From NCBI GenBank assembly GCA_017979445.1, contig CM030716.1:11424474-11488473 (forward strand): a DNA stretch of 64,000 bases. Direction: 5' to 3'. Shown piece by piece: positions 34,728 to 47,414 of the stretch. The notes beneath the pieces were generated by a model that saw nothing but the letters and a program-made list of their open reading frames with translations, ran no database searches and was not told where the DNA came from. Each line of letters starts with the position of its first letter. The stretch's first letter is position 1. The DNA comes from Akebia trifoliata. Its lineage: Eukaryota > Streptophyta > Magnoliopsida > Ranunculales > Lardizabalaceae. The position numbers were made by a program, and so were the translations under genes.

Positions 34728-36105
34728 CTTGTCGAGGGACAGACATCTTCTTCTTGATGGTGGTCAGATCCTTTAAAAGCTTAGTGTAGGATTTTATTTG
34801 CTTTATTGCATCTAGCATGGGAATATTGATTTGGACATTCTTAAAACCTCTAAGATTTCCCCAAATTGTTTACCATTCCTATTATTCTGAAGGCGTTATG
34901 GGAATGGTGCCTTGGGTACATATATAAGCATTGATGGCACACATAGTGGTTCCTTACCTTTCTTTTGATTTCCTAATTCAAGGGGCTTGGGCCCCTGTAG
35001 ATCAGTGGGATCATTAACTTATTCATTGTTTTCTTTGTTTTCTTTAAGAAGATAAATATGATTATCTACTTGTTTTCCAGACCTTAAGTTGTGAATGGCC
35101 TGGACAGCCTCGTGGCCGATGCCAGAATTACTAGCTACCTTATACAAGTCCTAAGGTACTATTTACTTATTTTCATTGCCTCTCGAGTTGAGTACCATTT
35201 GGCTAAAACAAAATGATCCCTCTTTATTTTTCTCCCCCTATAGTCTAGCCAATTAACTACCTCATTTGAACTTCAAGCTTGGCAATGACCTGATTATGAT
35301 GCTGCTAATCTTGTATCATCTTTATCTATTGGTCTTGCATCATCTTCATCATGTTACCCATCATTGCTTCCATTGACAATGAGTGTTGGGGGGCAGAATA
35401 ATTAGGCATACTATTTGGGCGGAGAAATTTACACTAATTGGACTATTGAAACTGATGTTAAGGAATTGGGACCTGGTGACTTTAGGAGAACGTCTTATAA
35501 AATCCATGAGTCCCACCTTGAGATTTAAGATCATTCTATCGATAGAAGAAGTTGGGAATAATACCAAATATCAAGGTGGTACATCTAACTATAAGTGTCT
35601 AACGTGGGTTTTTGAAAGGTATTGTATGAATTTATGGCATTGGCCTGCTCGGCCTTAATTAGGAAAAAGCTTGGACAATACTCGATTATGTGTTCAGTAC
35701 TTTTACATAGAAGGCACATGGTTTGGTGTTTACTCCCTACGTTTATAGTGGGGTTGGGCTCTTGGAACTGAAATTTGGGGGGAGATGGCACAGATTCAAC
35801 TGACGAGACTAGCTATGACATTTTTCAATTCAGGGTCAAACTTAACCTCATAAATACTCGTTTTTGAGTTCCAAAGTCTTCTCTATCATATTCTCCACCT
35901 TTACTACTTCAGTTTTGAGCACTCTCAGCTAACTCGACTAAAAGGCCATAAGCCCGATTAGGAGTTTGGTATAGGAATTTTCCTATGTGCATGGACTCGA
36001 TTAAGATTTTCATTGTTGCCGGCAAACCCTTGTAAAAGGAGTACACCAACTGCATTTCTTCAAGCCCGTGGTTTGGGCACTTAATGTATAAATCTTAGAA
36101 TCTCA
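34728..36105 (-). pseudogene. Athila-like gag remnant
   Basis: The minus strand carries C-P-N-H-G-L-E-E, Y-K-G-L and T-P-N-R-A-Y-G-L-L-V-E-L-A (about 36070-35920), the end of the retrotransposon gag domain. A zinc knuckle C-L-L-C-K-S-T-E-H-I-I-E-Y-C (CX2CX4HX4C) follows near 35700, then N-S-Y-N-T-F-Q. The frame is broken in many places. The N-terminal half is missing: at about 36110 the sequence switches to a plus-strand gag fragment. Confidence 0.75.
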
Positions 36106-36109
36106 AAAA

Positions 36110-36990
36110 GATAAATGTTTTCCAAAAGACAACAAATCACAAACCCTTCCAAAAATCAGATTATGTCACAGGAGTATAGAGAGAATCATGGACCTTTTGT
36201 GTCTTATGCAATAACTATGATCATTCAGTTGAGTGCTGTCCAAATTTGCCCATGCCCAAAGCTGAACAAACCAAAACTTTCCAAGAGTATAGTTCTTATT
36301 GGACACTAACACCCAATTCGTTCAATCAGGCATATCGTTTAGTAATTGGTTCCTTCCAAATGTCTCATAGAAGCAGAATGAATTTATTCAGGAATCCATA
36401 TGAACTTTCTTGGGCAAGACACTCTGTTGAATCCATGATTACTAAGTTATTAAAGAAATATACCATATTCCCCGTATTTTCAACAATCTTCCACATTAGA
36501 GTCCATGATTACTAAGTTATTAAAGAAACAACAACAACTCATTTAGTAACAACAAGAGACCAATCATTCTCAATCTCAGATAAATCAGGAGACTACTCAA
36601 ACCTTAGTCATCATAGAAATTAGAGTTGGTCACCTAATTATATCCTTAGAAGAAGGGGAGTTCAATCAACTTCAATTCTAGAAAGTCAAGCCTTACTTCA
36701 AAATATCTTTAGTGACCAACTCCACTCTCATTAGCAAGTTTATGATTGATGACCCACTATCAATGGAAAATTCCCCACCAATTCTTCATGATGCCCCAAT
36801 GAAAATTTTCACATCCAAGGAAAATGTTCTTCAAAAGGAAACAAGGAACAATTTTGAACTTCTAGTTACATCGAATCCTCAAACTTGATCTCAGTTGAGT
36901 GGGAAACCTCTTTGGAAATTGATAAGGGAAATGAAATTTCGTGTCTCATCCATCCAATAATTTTACAACATTTTACGGACTCTAATTTTC
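36110..36990 (+). pseudogene. Athila-like gag fragment, opposite strand
   Basis: The plus strand encodes a second zinc knuckle C-V-L-C-N-N-Y-D-H-S-V-E-C-C (about 36204-36245), then P-M-P-K-A-E-Q, F-Q-E-Y-S-S-Y-W and later a G-H-L-I-I-S-L-E-E-G-E-F stretch as in the gag end of this group. Stops and shifts are frequent. It abuts the minus-strand gag remnant head to head, so the two come from different insertions or an inversion. It could be the 5' part of the element whose pol resumes at 38225. Confidence 0.65.
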
Positions 36991-37029
36991 CTATAATCTC
37001 CATTGTAATAGGGAATACTTATGGGGGCA

Positions 37030-38215
37030 TGTTGTTTTCCTCTCATAAATGATGATTATGAATTTAGAATTTAAATATATCTTAACTTGGTAAGCAAGCG
37101 AAGGGTCAAACCAGAGGAAAATGGTGTTTAATCAAGGCGAAAGGAAAATGGATCAAAACCAAACTTTAAAGTAGTTTCAGATTATTGTAAGTCAAAAAAA
37201 CAGAATTGAAAGTTGTTGAAACTTAAACTAAAATAATAGAAATAAATCCATTAGAAAGAAGGATCCACCTAGAGCCATCTATCTAGCCTAATCTCGTTGT
37301 ATCCTCTTCTATAACTCAATCCCAAGAGCTTGATGTTGCTCCTTTGATCGGAATATTTAGCAAGTAAAATTAAGTTGAGAATCAAAACTAAGGCTCTTTC
37401 ACTCACTAATGTGTGAAGCCCTTGCTATTCAATATCTTAAACAAGCATGATTCATCTTGGTCTTATCTAAGTATGAACAATCCAACTCTAGTATAAAGGG
37501 TGTAAGGGTTTAACTATGGTTTTGATCCATTGGAGTTGGACAAGGCCTTGAAGTGAACCCATAACCATTAAAATAAAGCATAAAGGGTAAAGAACTAAGT
37601 TACAATATAAATAAACTTGCCTACACTTCTCTACTCACTAATGGAGGGAAACTAGCCTAAGTTCATAACAAGAACAAAAGATAGATAGAGAAAATGAACA
37701 ATTATATTCATTAAGTAAAAGAATATTACACTCTTTCCTTTCGCTATTTATAAAGCTAAAAACTTAAAAGTAGAAAATACAAGAGAACTTGCTCTAGGCA
37801 AAAGATTAAAAAACAGGGACCCAAGAGACACTTTCCATAAAAGGCAAGGGTCTTATTTATAGCCAAATTTAGAATTCTAGAAGGATCCTTTTCGAGTCAC
37901 CCTTGCATTTTGATGGCCTCATGCATGCGTAAATGATCAACACAAATTTATGGTAATCACTTTTGCTTTTATCGCACTATGTGTTGGGATGTCACCCCGT
38001 GGTAAAGCTAACTTAGAAATGGCTAGGTCTTGCCTGAGTTTATTCTATTGGTCTATTATTAGCAAAGTAAAGTATTTTGATGTACTGATTTTCAATTTGG
38101 TACTTCTGATCTTTAACATACACAATTGAACACACGCATAATCAATTGTTGACAAATGTATTACTTTATGTAATAATGCATATTTAAGATGATAAATCAT
38201 ACAAAGGGATAATAC
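37030..38215 (-). mobile_element. Athila-like LTR, minus strand, U3 end truncated
   Basis: Its complement is collinear with the LTR at 19530: the U3 part TTTCATATTAAATAA...TTGCATAAA...CGTGTGTTCAATT matches the complement of 38100-38215, and the CCAACTCCNATGGATCAAA block matches near 37530. The low end starts TGTTGTTTTCC. About 100 bp of the U3 start is missing at 38215, where pol of the next element begins. Confidence 0.65.
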
Positions 38216-38224
38216 GATGCAAGA

Positions 38225-39860
38225 ATTTTGTCAAGATTTCCAAACCCCTATGCAACTTACTATCTAAAGATGCCAATTTTGAATTCTCCACAACCTGTGT
38301 AAACGTGTTTGATAAACTAAAAATTGAGTTGACTTCAACACCTATCATCCAGTCACCCAACTGGGATCTTTCCTTTGAGGTGATGTGTGATTCTTCAGAC
38401 TATGCAATAGGTGCAATTATGGGACAGTGAGTTAACAAACTCCCCCATGTCGTTCAGTAGACAAGCAAAATGCTCATCGATGCCCAACAGAACTACTCTA
38501 CCACTAAGAAAGAACTACTAGCTGAGGTTTTTCTTTGGATAAATTCTACTCCTACTTGATAGTATCAAAAGTAGTAATCTGCACTAACCATGCAGCGTTT
38601 AAATACCTTCTCTCCAAGAAGGATGCAAAAGTAAGGTTAATCCGATGAATCATCTTATTTCAAAAATTTGATCTCGAAATTTAAGATAAGAAGGCATGTG
38701 AGAATGTGGTTGCCAACCACTTATCTAGACTAGTAGTTTAAAAAAGTTCTGAATCCCTCCCCATCTCCGATAATTTTTTAGATTAACAACTTATGCCAAA
38801 CTCTCATCTGGATACACCATGGTATGCTGACATTGTCAACTACCTGGTGATAGGGCAAACAATCCGTACTTATTTAAGTACTACCCAAATCAAATAATTC
38901 ACCGATGCATTTTTGACAATGATCAGAAAAGTATTCTCGAGTTCTGCCACAACCACGCTTGTGGTGGTCACTTCGGAGGCAAGAAAACAATAGCAAAAAT
39001 ACTACAATGCGATTTTTACTGGCCAACATTTTTTAAGACACTCACCTCTTCACTAAATCATGTGATTGATGCCAACATTTAAGTAAGATAATTGAAGGAA
39101 CAAAATGCCCCAACAACCAATTTTGATCATCAAAATCTTTGATGTTTGGGGCATTGACTTCATGGGATCCTTCCCCATTCACGCGAATTCCGATACATCT
39201 TAGTCGCGGTCGACTACGTGTCTAAATGGGTCGAGGCAATAGAATGTTGTACCAACTACCACAAAGTCGTTATGAACTTCCTTAAGAACACCGTATTTAC
39301 CCGTTTTGGTATTCCTAGGACTATTATTAGTAACGGAGGTAAGCATTTTTGCAATTGAGTCTTTAAAAGCCTCATGCATAAATACACCATTACTTATAAG
39401 GTCGCCACCCCTTATCATCCACAAATGAGTAGGTAAGTCGAAATATTCAATCAAAAAGTTAAAACCATTCTTGAAAAAATAGTAAACCCTTCTCAAAAGG
39501 ATTGGTCTTTGTAGTTAATTGACATCTTGTGGGCTTACAAAACTACGATCGGTATGTACTATCCCCTCGTCTTTGGGAAAGCCTATCACCTCCCGGCCGA
39601 ATTCAAGCTCCAAGCCTATTAGGTTGTAAAAAAATTTAAACATTGATCTTATCAAAGCAGGGGAACATAGAAAACTTCAACTCTCCGAGTTAAAAGAATT
39701 GTATAATGACGCATATGATAGTGCTAAACTATACAAGGATCATACAAAAGCTTAGCATGACAAACACATTCAACAAAAATCCTTCTATTTATGTCAAAAG
39801 GTGTTACTCTATAGTTCTCGGCTCCATCTCTTTCTCAACAAATTAAAATCTCGATAGACA
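38225..39860 (+). pseudogene. Athila-like pol remnant, unit A (RT end, RNase H, integrase)
   Basis: Begins in the RT thumb with F-V-K-I-S-K-P-L-C-N-L-L-S-K-D-A. RNase H follows (D-S-S-D-Y-A-I-G-A-I-M-G-Q, then N-Y-S-T-T-K-K-E-L-L-A). Integrase follows: zinc-binding H-N-H-A-C-G-G-H-F-G near 38960, catalytic core G-I-D-F-M-G near 39150, V-A-V-D-Y-V-S-K-W-V-E-A, then F-G-I-P-R-T-I-I-S-N-G-G, in which the second catalytic D is N, then T-P-Y-H-P-Q. Many stops. Upstream RT, protease and gag are cut off by the LTR at 37030-38215. Unit B (44235 onward) is the closest relative. Confidence 0.85.
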
Positions 39861-40319
39861 AGACCCTTTGTGCTCCATAACATTCATCCACATGGCAACA
39901 TTGAGATTCTCAATCTCACGAATGGTAGTATCTTTCAAGTCAACTATCAAAAGCTCAAACCTTTTCTCCATCTCCCATTACAAGAAAAAGATTCATTTTT
40001 TACAAATTCTATGTACCAGGATTAGTTCCATGTAGTTGTCTGGCTGAAGACAATAAACTTAGTGTTTGTCAGGAGGTAGCCCTTGATTAAAAGGCTTGCA
40101 AAATGTTTTTGTAGTCACGTAGGACCAATTTTCTTATTCTTTTCTCAATTTGAACTCACCATTGAGGGTTAATAAGGGTATAATTTTTGAAAATTTTCAT
40201 TAATAAATTTTCCTGAAAAATTAATTTTCCATCTTGGAATTTTCTTATAAAATTAATTTTTCAAGGCAAAAAATTTATTTTCGTAGAAAATTGAGCACCT
40301 TCTTTTAAAATATCCTTAC

Positions 40320-41640
40320 CAAATCCTTATCTCATTTCTTCTTCCCTTTCAAGCCTCCACCTCCATTTTCATCAATTCCCAATGATTTAACCTATGCAAA
40401 AGCAAATCTGATCGGTTCATCTTACTTCTCACCTCGCTACGACCCATTTCTAATCTCCACATCACCATCAGCTACAGTCCTACCATGCCGCCCTACCCAT
40501 TCACGATGCCACGATGAAAGTAGAGCCCATGGACTCCATTTTTTGACAGAAGCTTCTCCTCAACATCCTTCATCGATCTATGTCCCCAAAAATACATTCC
40601 ATATTTTTCGAAGAAGTGTACTACGATACATTTGACACCCCCCAAGGATCGTAGTTTCACGAGGAATTACTTGCACGTGGGTGGAGTCGTTTATTGTATG
40701 AAGGGGATGAAAAATTTAGCAATGAATTAATCTAGGGATTTTATGGTGCATATGTCTTCATCAATTCTTCCACTACCTCATTTACAATCACTTTTTGTGG
40801 CATTTTGTTTATGATCGATGCATTTGATATGACGACGATCTTGGGAATCAAACTAGTGGAGATTGGCGTATGTGTGCTTGATTTTGGGTTCAATTACTAC
40901 ATCACACGCCTCGGCCTCTCCAAGAAAGACATTTACATCAAGGATGGCGGGTTGATGTCCAAGTGCCTCTACGAAAATTAATACCTTTGTTGGCATTGGA
41001 TTGCAACCAATGTGTTCGGGACTCAACACTTAATGGAGATGTACACCAAGCATCTCTACATCCTGTCCGCCATTCAAACAAGTGATCCGACATTTTCTCT
41101 AGTCTAGTTTCTTATGGAGACATTGGTCGATGTGATGACCCATCAGAGCCAATCTTTTGTGTTGCCTTATCTCGTCTGTTGCATTCTCCAACAACGGATG
41201 GGTGTCCTGATGGCTGATTTGATCACACAAGGTGGTCTAGAGTGACTTCCACCCTTTAAAGGGAAAAGGGCCTTAAAAAATTATGTGCAAGGCATTTGGG
41301 CCTTGGGCATTAACGAGGAGGAGCATGGCAGCCCTCATGGCTATGGGCCCTCAAGAGAAAATTTTGACCTGAGGAGGTCCGAACTCCGAGTCCAAACTTC
41401 AAGGGCATTTCATGGCTCGATCAGATACCCAAAAAAGGGTACCATACTACCTTTGGGAAAGTCTTCAAGGGACACAAGAAGGTCAACTAATGCTACAAAG
41501 ACCTGCAAACTGGTCAACATTTATTGATTGAGTAGCAGAGAAAAATAATGGCCTATATCAAGGAATAGAAAGCACGTGCTAATGTACAAGTAGCCGAGAG
41601 TTTAGATTATAAGTAGGATGCCCTTTCTTAGGATGTTTTT
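40320..41640 (+). pseudogene. Extra 3' ORF of the Athila-like element, unit A (plant transposon-protein-like)
   Basis: Downstream of integrase on the same strand lies a second coding stretch, now broken. In order: W-S-R-L-L-Y-E-G (about 40680), F-Y-G-A-Y-V-F-I-N, T-T-I-L-G-I, Y-Y-I-T-R-L-G-L-S, M-Y-T-K-H-L-Y-I-L-S-A-I-Q-T, then L-P-Y-L-V-C-C-I-L-Q-Q-R-M-G-V. The pattern (Y-G-x-Y-V, I-x-x-I-L-G-I, a helix with L-Y-x-I, then L-P-x-L-V-x-x-I-L-x-x-x-G-V) resembles the Pfam 'putative plant transposon protein' family. Its function is unknown. The segment 41321-41560 has a close match at 50395-50640. Confidence 0.6.
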
Positions 41641-42984
41641 AAATTCTAGTTAGGATGTTTTCCTTTTCGTAGGTAATATTTCTTTTTCTGCAATATCCTG
41701 TTAAATACATGTATGGTCAATCTTTGCAGATCAGTATAACATCAATGCTATTAATGCCAAAATCGATTTAGGTATGATCTATCATCTTCTCTCTTTCTTT
41801 ATTCTTCATATTAAGGAAAATATTTCGTTTAGGTTTGAGGTAGGGTTAGTTCACAATTGCATTTCATTTCTAATTTATTTTCTTTTTATCGCTAGTTTAT
41901 TTTTTTAGAAAAAATTTAAAAAAAATCAAAAATATCTAACACTTGCAAAATATTTTCTCCAAACTCCTTGTATGTAGAGTTTACATATGAATTTCAAATC
42001 TCAGACTCATGTCCAAAAAAATTTGAGCATGCGTTCTTTTTATTCCTTATCAAGAAAATCAAAAGAATACTTTGAAAATTTACGACACTTCTGATTAAGT
42101 TAAAATAAGATTTTAGGAAACAAGAGTCGACCCTCTTCTCTGTCTAGAGTATTAGGGGAAATCAAATATAGTGAACTATGACTTCCTTGTCCTTTAGTTG
42201 ACTGGTTAGAAGAAAAATAGAACTGGGGTTAGTATGACTTGGACAGTGATTGTAGAATAAGACTAGATACCTTGAAAGGCCTATCATTTTTAAAAAGAAT
42301 ATAAGAAAAATGGTGATGTGTGAAAAAGATGAAAAATAAAAAGTAAAAAAATGTGAAAATATCAAATCAAAGAAAAAATACTTGAATTGATAAAGTACAA
42401 AAAATGAAAAGAATACAATGAAACCAAATAAAATAGTTTCAAGTAGGGTCAAAGTCATCCATGGTAAAAACGTGAGTAAGTTGGAACATCACAGATAAAG
42501 GCCCTCAGAGGTATTAAAGTGAATATCCACACATTTCACAATCCAAGACAAGATGTTTAGTTTTGAGTTAGAACTTAGTAGAACCGTTCATTCTTAACAA
42601 TTAAAAATAAAGTCTTGTTCCTACTAAAGATGTTTTCAAAGAAAAACTAGAAATAATTGCATGAGCACTCAAGTTACTCTTGAAATTTTTAAATTAAAAA
42701 TAGGAAACTAGAACTTTGCTCAAACGTAAAAGACCTATTATTGATTTGTGAAATGTCATTATATTTTCCTTACATACGTTGAGTTTGATTTGGATATTTT
42801 TGTAGAGTATTGGAATTTTGTGGGTATATTCACTGCAACCCCTCACAAGTCAAACTCGTCCACTAAGGGTTACTTAGGGGACTTGTTGCATTAGCTTATT
42901 GCAGTTGTGTAACCTACGAAAGTAGTTTATAATTTGATTTTTACTTAAAATTTTGCTCTGGACTAGCAAAATCTAGGTTTGAGA
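41641..42984 (+). mobile_element. Athila-like 3' untranslated region and polypurine tract, unit A
   Basis: Non-coding. It shares its order of blocks with 50700-52090 and 18520-19529. It ends in TCTAGGTTTGAGA, a degraded polypurine tract, before the LTR. Confidence 0.7.
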
Positions 42985-44234
42985 TGTGATTAGGATCTAG
43001 AAAATGGTTCCTAGAGCCCTTCTCTCATAAACTTTACGAGAAAATTGCACACTAAATCTCTTTATTAAACCTAATACATTGTTAATCCTTATGTATCATT
43101 GATTTTCATTAAATAATGTTTATTGGAATCAATTACTGTGATTTTTGTGGAATAGGAAAAGATTGTAAAACTTCGAAAACAATTCAGAAAATTAGATGAA
43201 GTCACAGTGATCAAAGACACGGGAGAAGTCAACTAATCAAGACCCAAGTCCATTGGGTTCACATTGATTGTGACGCCCAGGTTGACTAGATGAGCACAGT
43301 CAAGTCAATGAATCAAGCTTCAATGTTTGTGCAAAGGATTGGAGGCTGCAACTCATTTATAATGAATTAGGGTTTTTAAATTATTATAATTTAGAAAAGT
43401 TTCATTACCCTAGAAACCCTAATCTAGTCTCTATAAATAAGATACCAGACTAGAGTTGAAAATATCTTAGAATTTTTAGTAGATTTATTTTAGTGTTTTT
43501 CTTTTAATCTTTCTTTAAAGAAGAAGTTGTAATCGAAGAAACTTTGTCGATTTCAAAGTCAAGAAGTAATAAACAGTATTCCCTTTTCTCTCATCTCTAC
43601 TCTCTCACTTTTATGTTTTCTTTCTTTTATTTTTTCCTTTATTGTTCTTGCAATGATAATCAGTTACACTCCCCGTTAGATCGGTCGAAAAAACATGAAC
43701 AAGATTCTGTTAACTATTTTTTACTATTCTCATGATTATGCTCTATTGTTTATTGTGAAATTTTTTAAGTAAAAATTATTGGTTAGAATGTTGATTGTTC
43801 TAACTGTTTTGATGGTTTATATTTTGATCAGTTCAAGTTAAACCATGCTTTACAAAGAACCTTCAATATTTTTCTTATAATTTTGACTTAATCATTATCA
43901 CATATTTTTTAATTCATTTGTAATATAACTAATTGATATTCCAATCCACAAACATTAGCTTTGTTTAGTAGATTGAGATAAATGGAGGACATCTAAAAAT
44001 TGTTAACAGTACTTGTAATGGTGGATCAGACCGATCTACACTTCTTCATAGTGTTTTAAATACTTTCTTTTAGTATTTTGTTTTAAGATAATCTATTCTT
44101 GAAAACTATTTTTAATCGATTACGTAAACTTGAGTTGGATTTGAAGTAAAAAGATTCTAAATTAACGTTGTCTCTATGGATCGATCCTTGTTTGCCAAGT
44201 TAACTTTGTTATTTGTTTTAACTGATAATCTACA
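42985..44234 (+). mobile_element. Athila-like LTR (family 2), between units A and B
   Basis: Starts TGTGATTAGGATCTAGAAAATGG and ends ATAATCTACA; 1250 bp. Collinear with 52091-53332, with the same ends. It serves as 3' LTR of unit A and sits exactly at the 5' border of unit B. Confidence 0.88.
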
Positions 44235-46080
44235 TCAAACGTTACTCACTAAAGACGCCACCTTTGAACTCTCAACATCATATTTAAATGCATTTGACAA
44301 GCTCAAAACTGAGTTGACTCTAACACCTATCATCCAGCCAGTCAACTGTGATCTTCCCTCTGAGGTGATGTGCGGTGCATTGGACTTTGTAATAAGAGTT
44401 GTTCTTGGGCAGTGAGTTGACCAACTCCCCCATGTCATTTAGTATGCAACTAAGACGCTAAATGATACCAAACTCTACTACTCCACCACTCAAAAAGAAC
44501 TACTAGCAGTAGTTTTTGCTCTGGATAAATTCCACTCCTATTTGATAGGATCCAAAGTAGTAATCTTCTCTAACTATGCAGTATTGAAATACCTTCTTAC
44601 CAAAAAGGATGCAAAAACAAGGTTAATCCATTAAATCCTCCTGCTTCAAGAATTTGATCTCTAAATTTGAGATAGAAAAGATGCGAGAATATAGTTGTAA
44701 ACCAACTATCCAGATTAGTAGTTAAAACAAGTTCTGACTTCCTTCCCATCTCCAAGAATTTTCTAGATGAACACATCATGACAATCTCTAATCTGGACAC
44801 ACCATGGTATGTTGACATCGTCATCTACCTGGTGACAAGGCAAATACCTACTTCATAGAATAAAAAAGAAAGGATGAGATTTTTTGCCCAAATTAAATGG
44901 CTTTTCTAGGATGACCCATACTTATTTAATTACTACCTAGATCAAATAATTCGTCGGTGTATTTCAAACAACGATCAGAAAAGTATTCTCGAATTTTGCC
45001 ATAACTATGTTTGTGGTGATCACTTTGGAGGTAAGGAAACAACAAGAAAAGTCCTACAATGTGGTTTCTACTGGCCAACGCTTTTCATGACGCCCATCTT
45101 TTTACTAAATCTTGTTAACAATGCCAACGTTTAGGTAAGATTAGCCAAATAAGCAAAATACCGCAACAACCAATTTTGATTATCGAAATCTTCAATGCTT
45201 AGGGCATTGACTTTATGAAACCCTTCCCATTTCACACTGATACCAATATATCCGAGTCATAGTCAACTATGTGTCTAAATTGGTTGAGGCAACAACATGT
45301 CGAACCAACGAATATAAGGTCATTATTCAGTTCCTTAAGAATATCATGTTTGCCTATTTTGATATTCCTCATGCCATCATTAGTGACGAATGTAAGCATT
45401 TTTGCAATCGAGTCTTTGAAAGCCTAATGCGTAAATGTGCCATTACTCACAAGATCGCTACCCCGTATCACCCACAAACGAGGAAGGAAGTTGAAATATC
45501 TAATTGTCAAGTTCAAATCTTGAAAAAATAGTCAACCCTTCTCGAAAATATTGGTCTTTACGTTTAATTGATGCCTTATGGGCCTACAAAATGACTTTCA
45601 AAACTCAAATCGATATCTCCCTCTATCGTCTCATCTTCAGGGAAGCTTATCACCTTCTGGCCAAACTCAAACACCGAGCCTATTGGGTTGTTAAACATCT
45701 AAACTTTGATTTTACCAAGGCTAGGGAGCACAAAAAACTTCAACTCTACGAGTTAGAAGAATTATGTAACGATACATATGATAGTGCTAAATTCTAAAAG
45801 GATCATACGAAAGCCTTACTTGACAAACATATTCAAAGGAAATCCTTCCATTCAAGAAAAAAGGTGTTACTTTACAATTATCAACTCCATCTCTTCCCTA
45901 GGAAATTAAAATCTCGATAGACAGGACCCTTTGTGGTCCATAACATTTACCCACATGGCAACATTGAGATTCTTAATCCTGTTGATGGTAGTATTTTTCA
46001 ATTTAACGGTCAAAGGCTCAAGCCTCCCAACATCCCAAGAAAAATATTCATTTATGAGTGATTTTGTGTACTAGGATTAG
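44235..46080 (+). pseudogene. Athila-like pol remnant, unit B (RNase H, integrase)
   Basis: Directly after the LTR, without primer binding site, gag, protease or RT, the sequence enters pol at L-L-T-K-D-A-T-F-E-L. RNase H parts include T-L-T-P-I-I-Q-P and F-E-V-M-C-G-A (family C-D-A, the catalytic D replaced). Integrase at 45210-45830 shows G-I-D-F-M, F-D-I-P-H-A-I-I-S-D-E-C-K-H-F-C-N with the second catalytic D kept, T-P-Y-H-P-Q-T, W-A-Y-K-M-T-F-K-T-Q-I and K-L-Q-L-Y-E-L-E-E-L. It is better preserved than unit A but still broken by stops. Confidence 0.85.
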
Positions 46081-46429
46081 CCTCACATTATTGTCTGGTT
46101 GAAGACAATAAATTTAACGCTTTTTGAAAGACAACGCTTGATGTAGAAGGCTTGCAAATTGTATTTGCTGCCATGTATGACCAAATTTTCATCTCCTTCC
46201 CTCAATTTGAAATCACCAAAAAGGGTTAAAAATAGTAAATTTTTTGCAAAATTTAATAAGTAAATTTCCTTAGAAAATTTATTTTCCATTTTGAAATTTT
46301 CTTGGAAAATTTATTTTCAAAGGATTTTTCAAGTCTAAAAATTTATTTTCTTGGAAAATAGAGCACCCCTTTTAAAAGAACCCTAAACCTAACCACTTTC
46401 TTATTCTTTTATTTTCTTCAAGCCTCCAC

Positions 46430-47414
46430 CTCCATTTTCATTCCATTCTCAACGATTTGACGAACCCAAATTCGACCATTAAAAATCAAATCCGATCAGC
46501 TCAATCGGATTATTTGTTCAAAATGATCTATCTCCAGTCTCCGCAACAACATCATCCACAGTCCCATCACACCGTCCTACCCATTCACAGCGTTGTGGTT
46601 CACTTAAGGCGCACTGACTCCATTTTTTGGCCAAACTTCTCTTTTTCTACCTCTTTCAAGCCATGGTCCAAAAAATCTAATCAATCTTTTCTGAAGAGGT
46701 ATATTATGATGCATTTGACACTCCCCAAGGCACGTGGTTTCATGATGAACTACTCCCACGTAGTTGGAGTATATTATTTTATGAGCCAAATGAGAAATTT
46801 AGCACTGAACTAGTCCAAGGATTTTATGGTTCGTATGTCTCCACCAACTCCTCTGTTCCTTCGATCACCATCAATTTTCATGGCATTTTATTCACAATCA
46901 ATACTTCCAATATTCACGCAATCTTAGGAATCGAATCGGTGGAAAATGGCGTTTGTGAGCCCAATTTTTGTTTTTATTACTATATCACACGCCTCGGTCT
47001 CTCTAATCAAGATATTCACATCAAATATGGTGGTTTGAAATCCAAATGCCTTTATGAAAATGAATACCTATGTTGACGCTAGATCACAATCAATATGCTC
47101 GATACACAATACTTGACATAGATGTATACCAAGCATCTCTACATCTTGTACGTCATTCAAATACGTGACCCAATATTTTGTCTGGTCTGATTGCTTATGG
47201 AGACACTATTCGACATAATGACCAATCAGAGTCAAACATTTGAGTTGCCTCATCTCGTCTGTCACATTCTCCAACGACGGATGGGTGTCCTAATGTCTAG
47301 ATTGATCACATAAGGTGGCTTAGAGCGAATTCCACCCTTTAAGAGGAAAAAAGGCTTTAAAAACCTGTGTACATGGCTTTTGAGCCCTAGGCATCAATGA
47401 GGATGAGCACGGAT
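46430..47414 (+). pseudogene. Extra 3' ORF, unit B, first part (split by solo LTR)
   Basis: Same protein as at 40320-41640: F-Y-G-S-Y-V-S-T-N, H-A-I-L-G-I, Y-Y-I-T-R-L-G-L-S, M-Y-T-K-H-L-Y-I-L, L-P-H-L-V-C-H-I-L-Q-R-R-M-G-V. Two to three frame breaks. At 47414 it is interrupted by a solo LTR and resumes at 50395. Confidence 0.6.
47410..47414. other. Target site duplication, left
   Basis: CGGAT, identical to 50395-50399. Confidence 0.9.

Noticed and set aside
39200..39496. 98-codon minus-strand ORF
   Set aside because: Antisense shadow of the Athila-like integrase on the plus strand.
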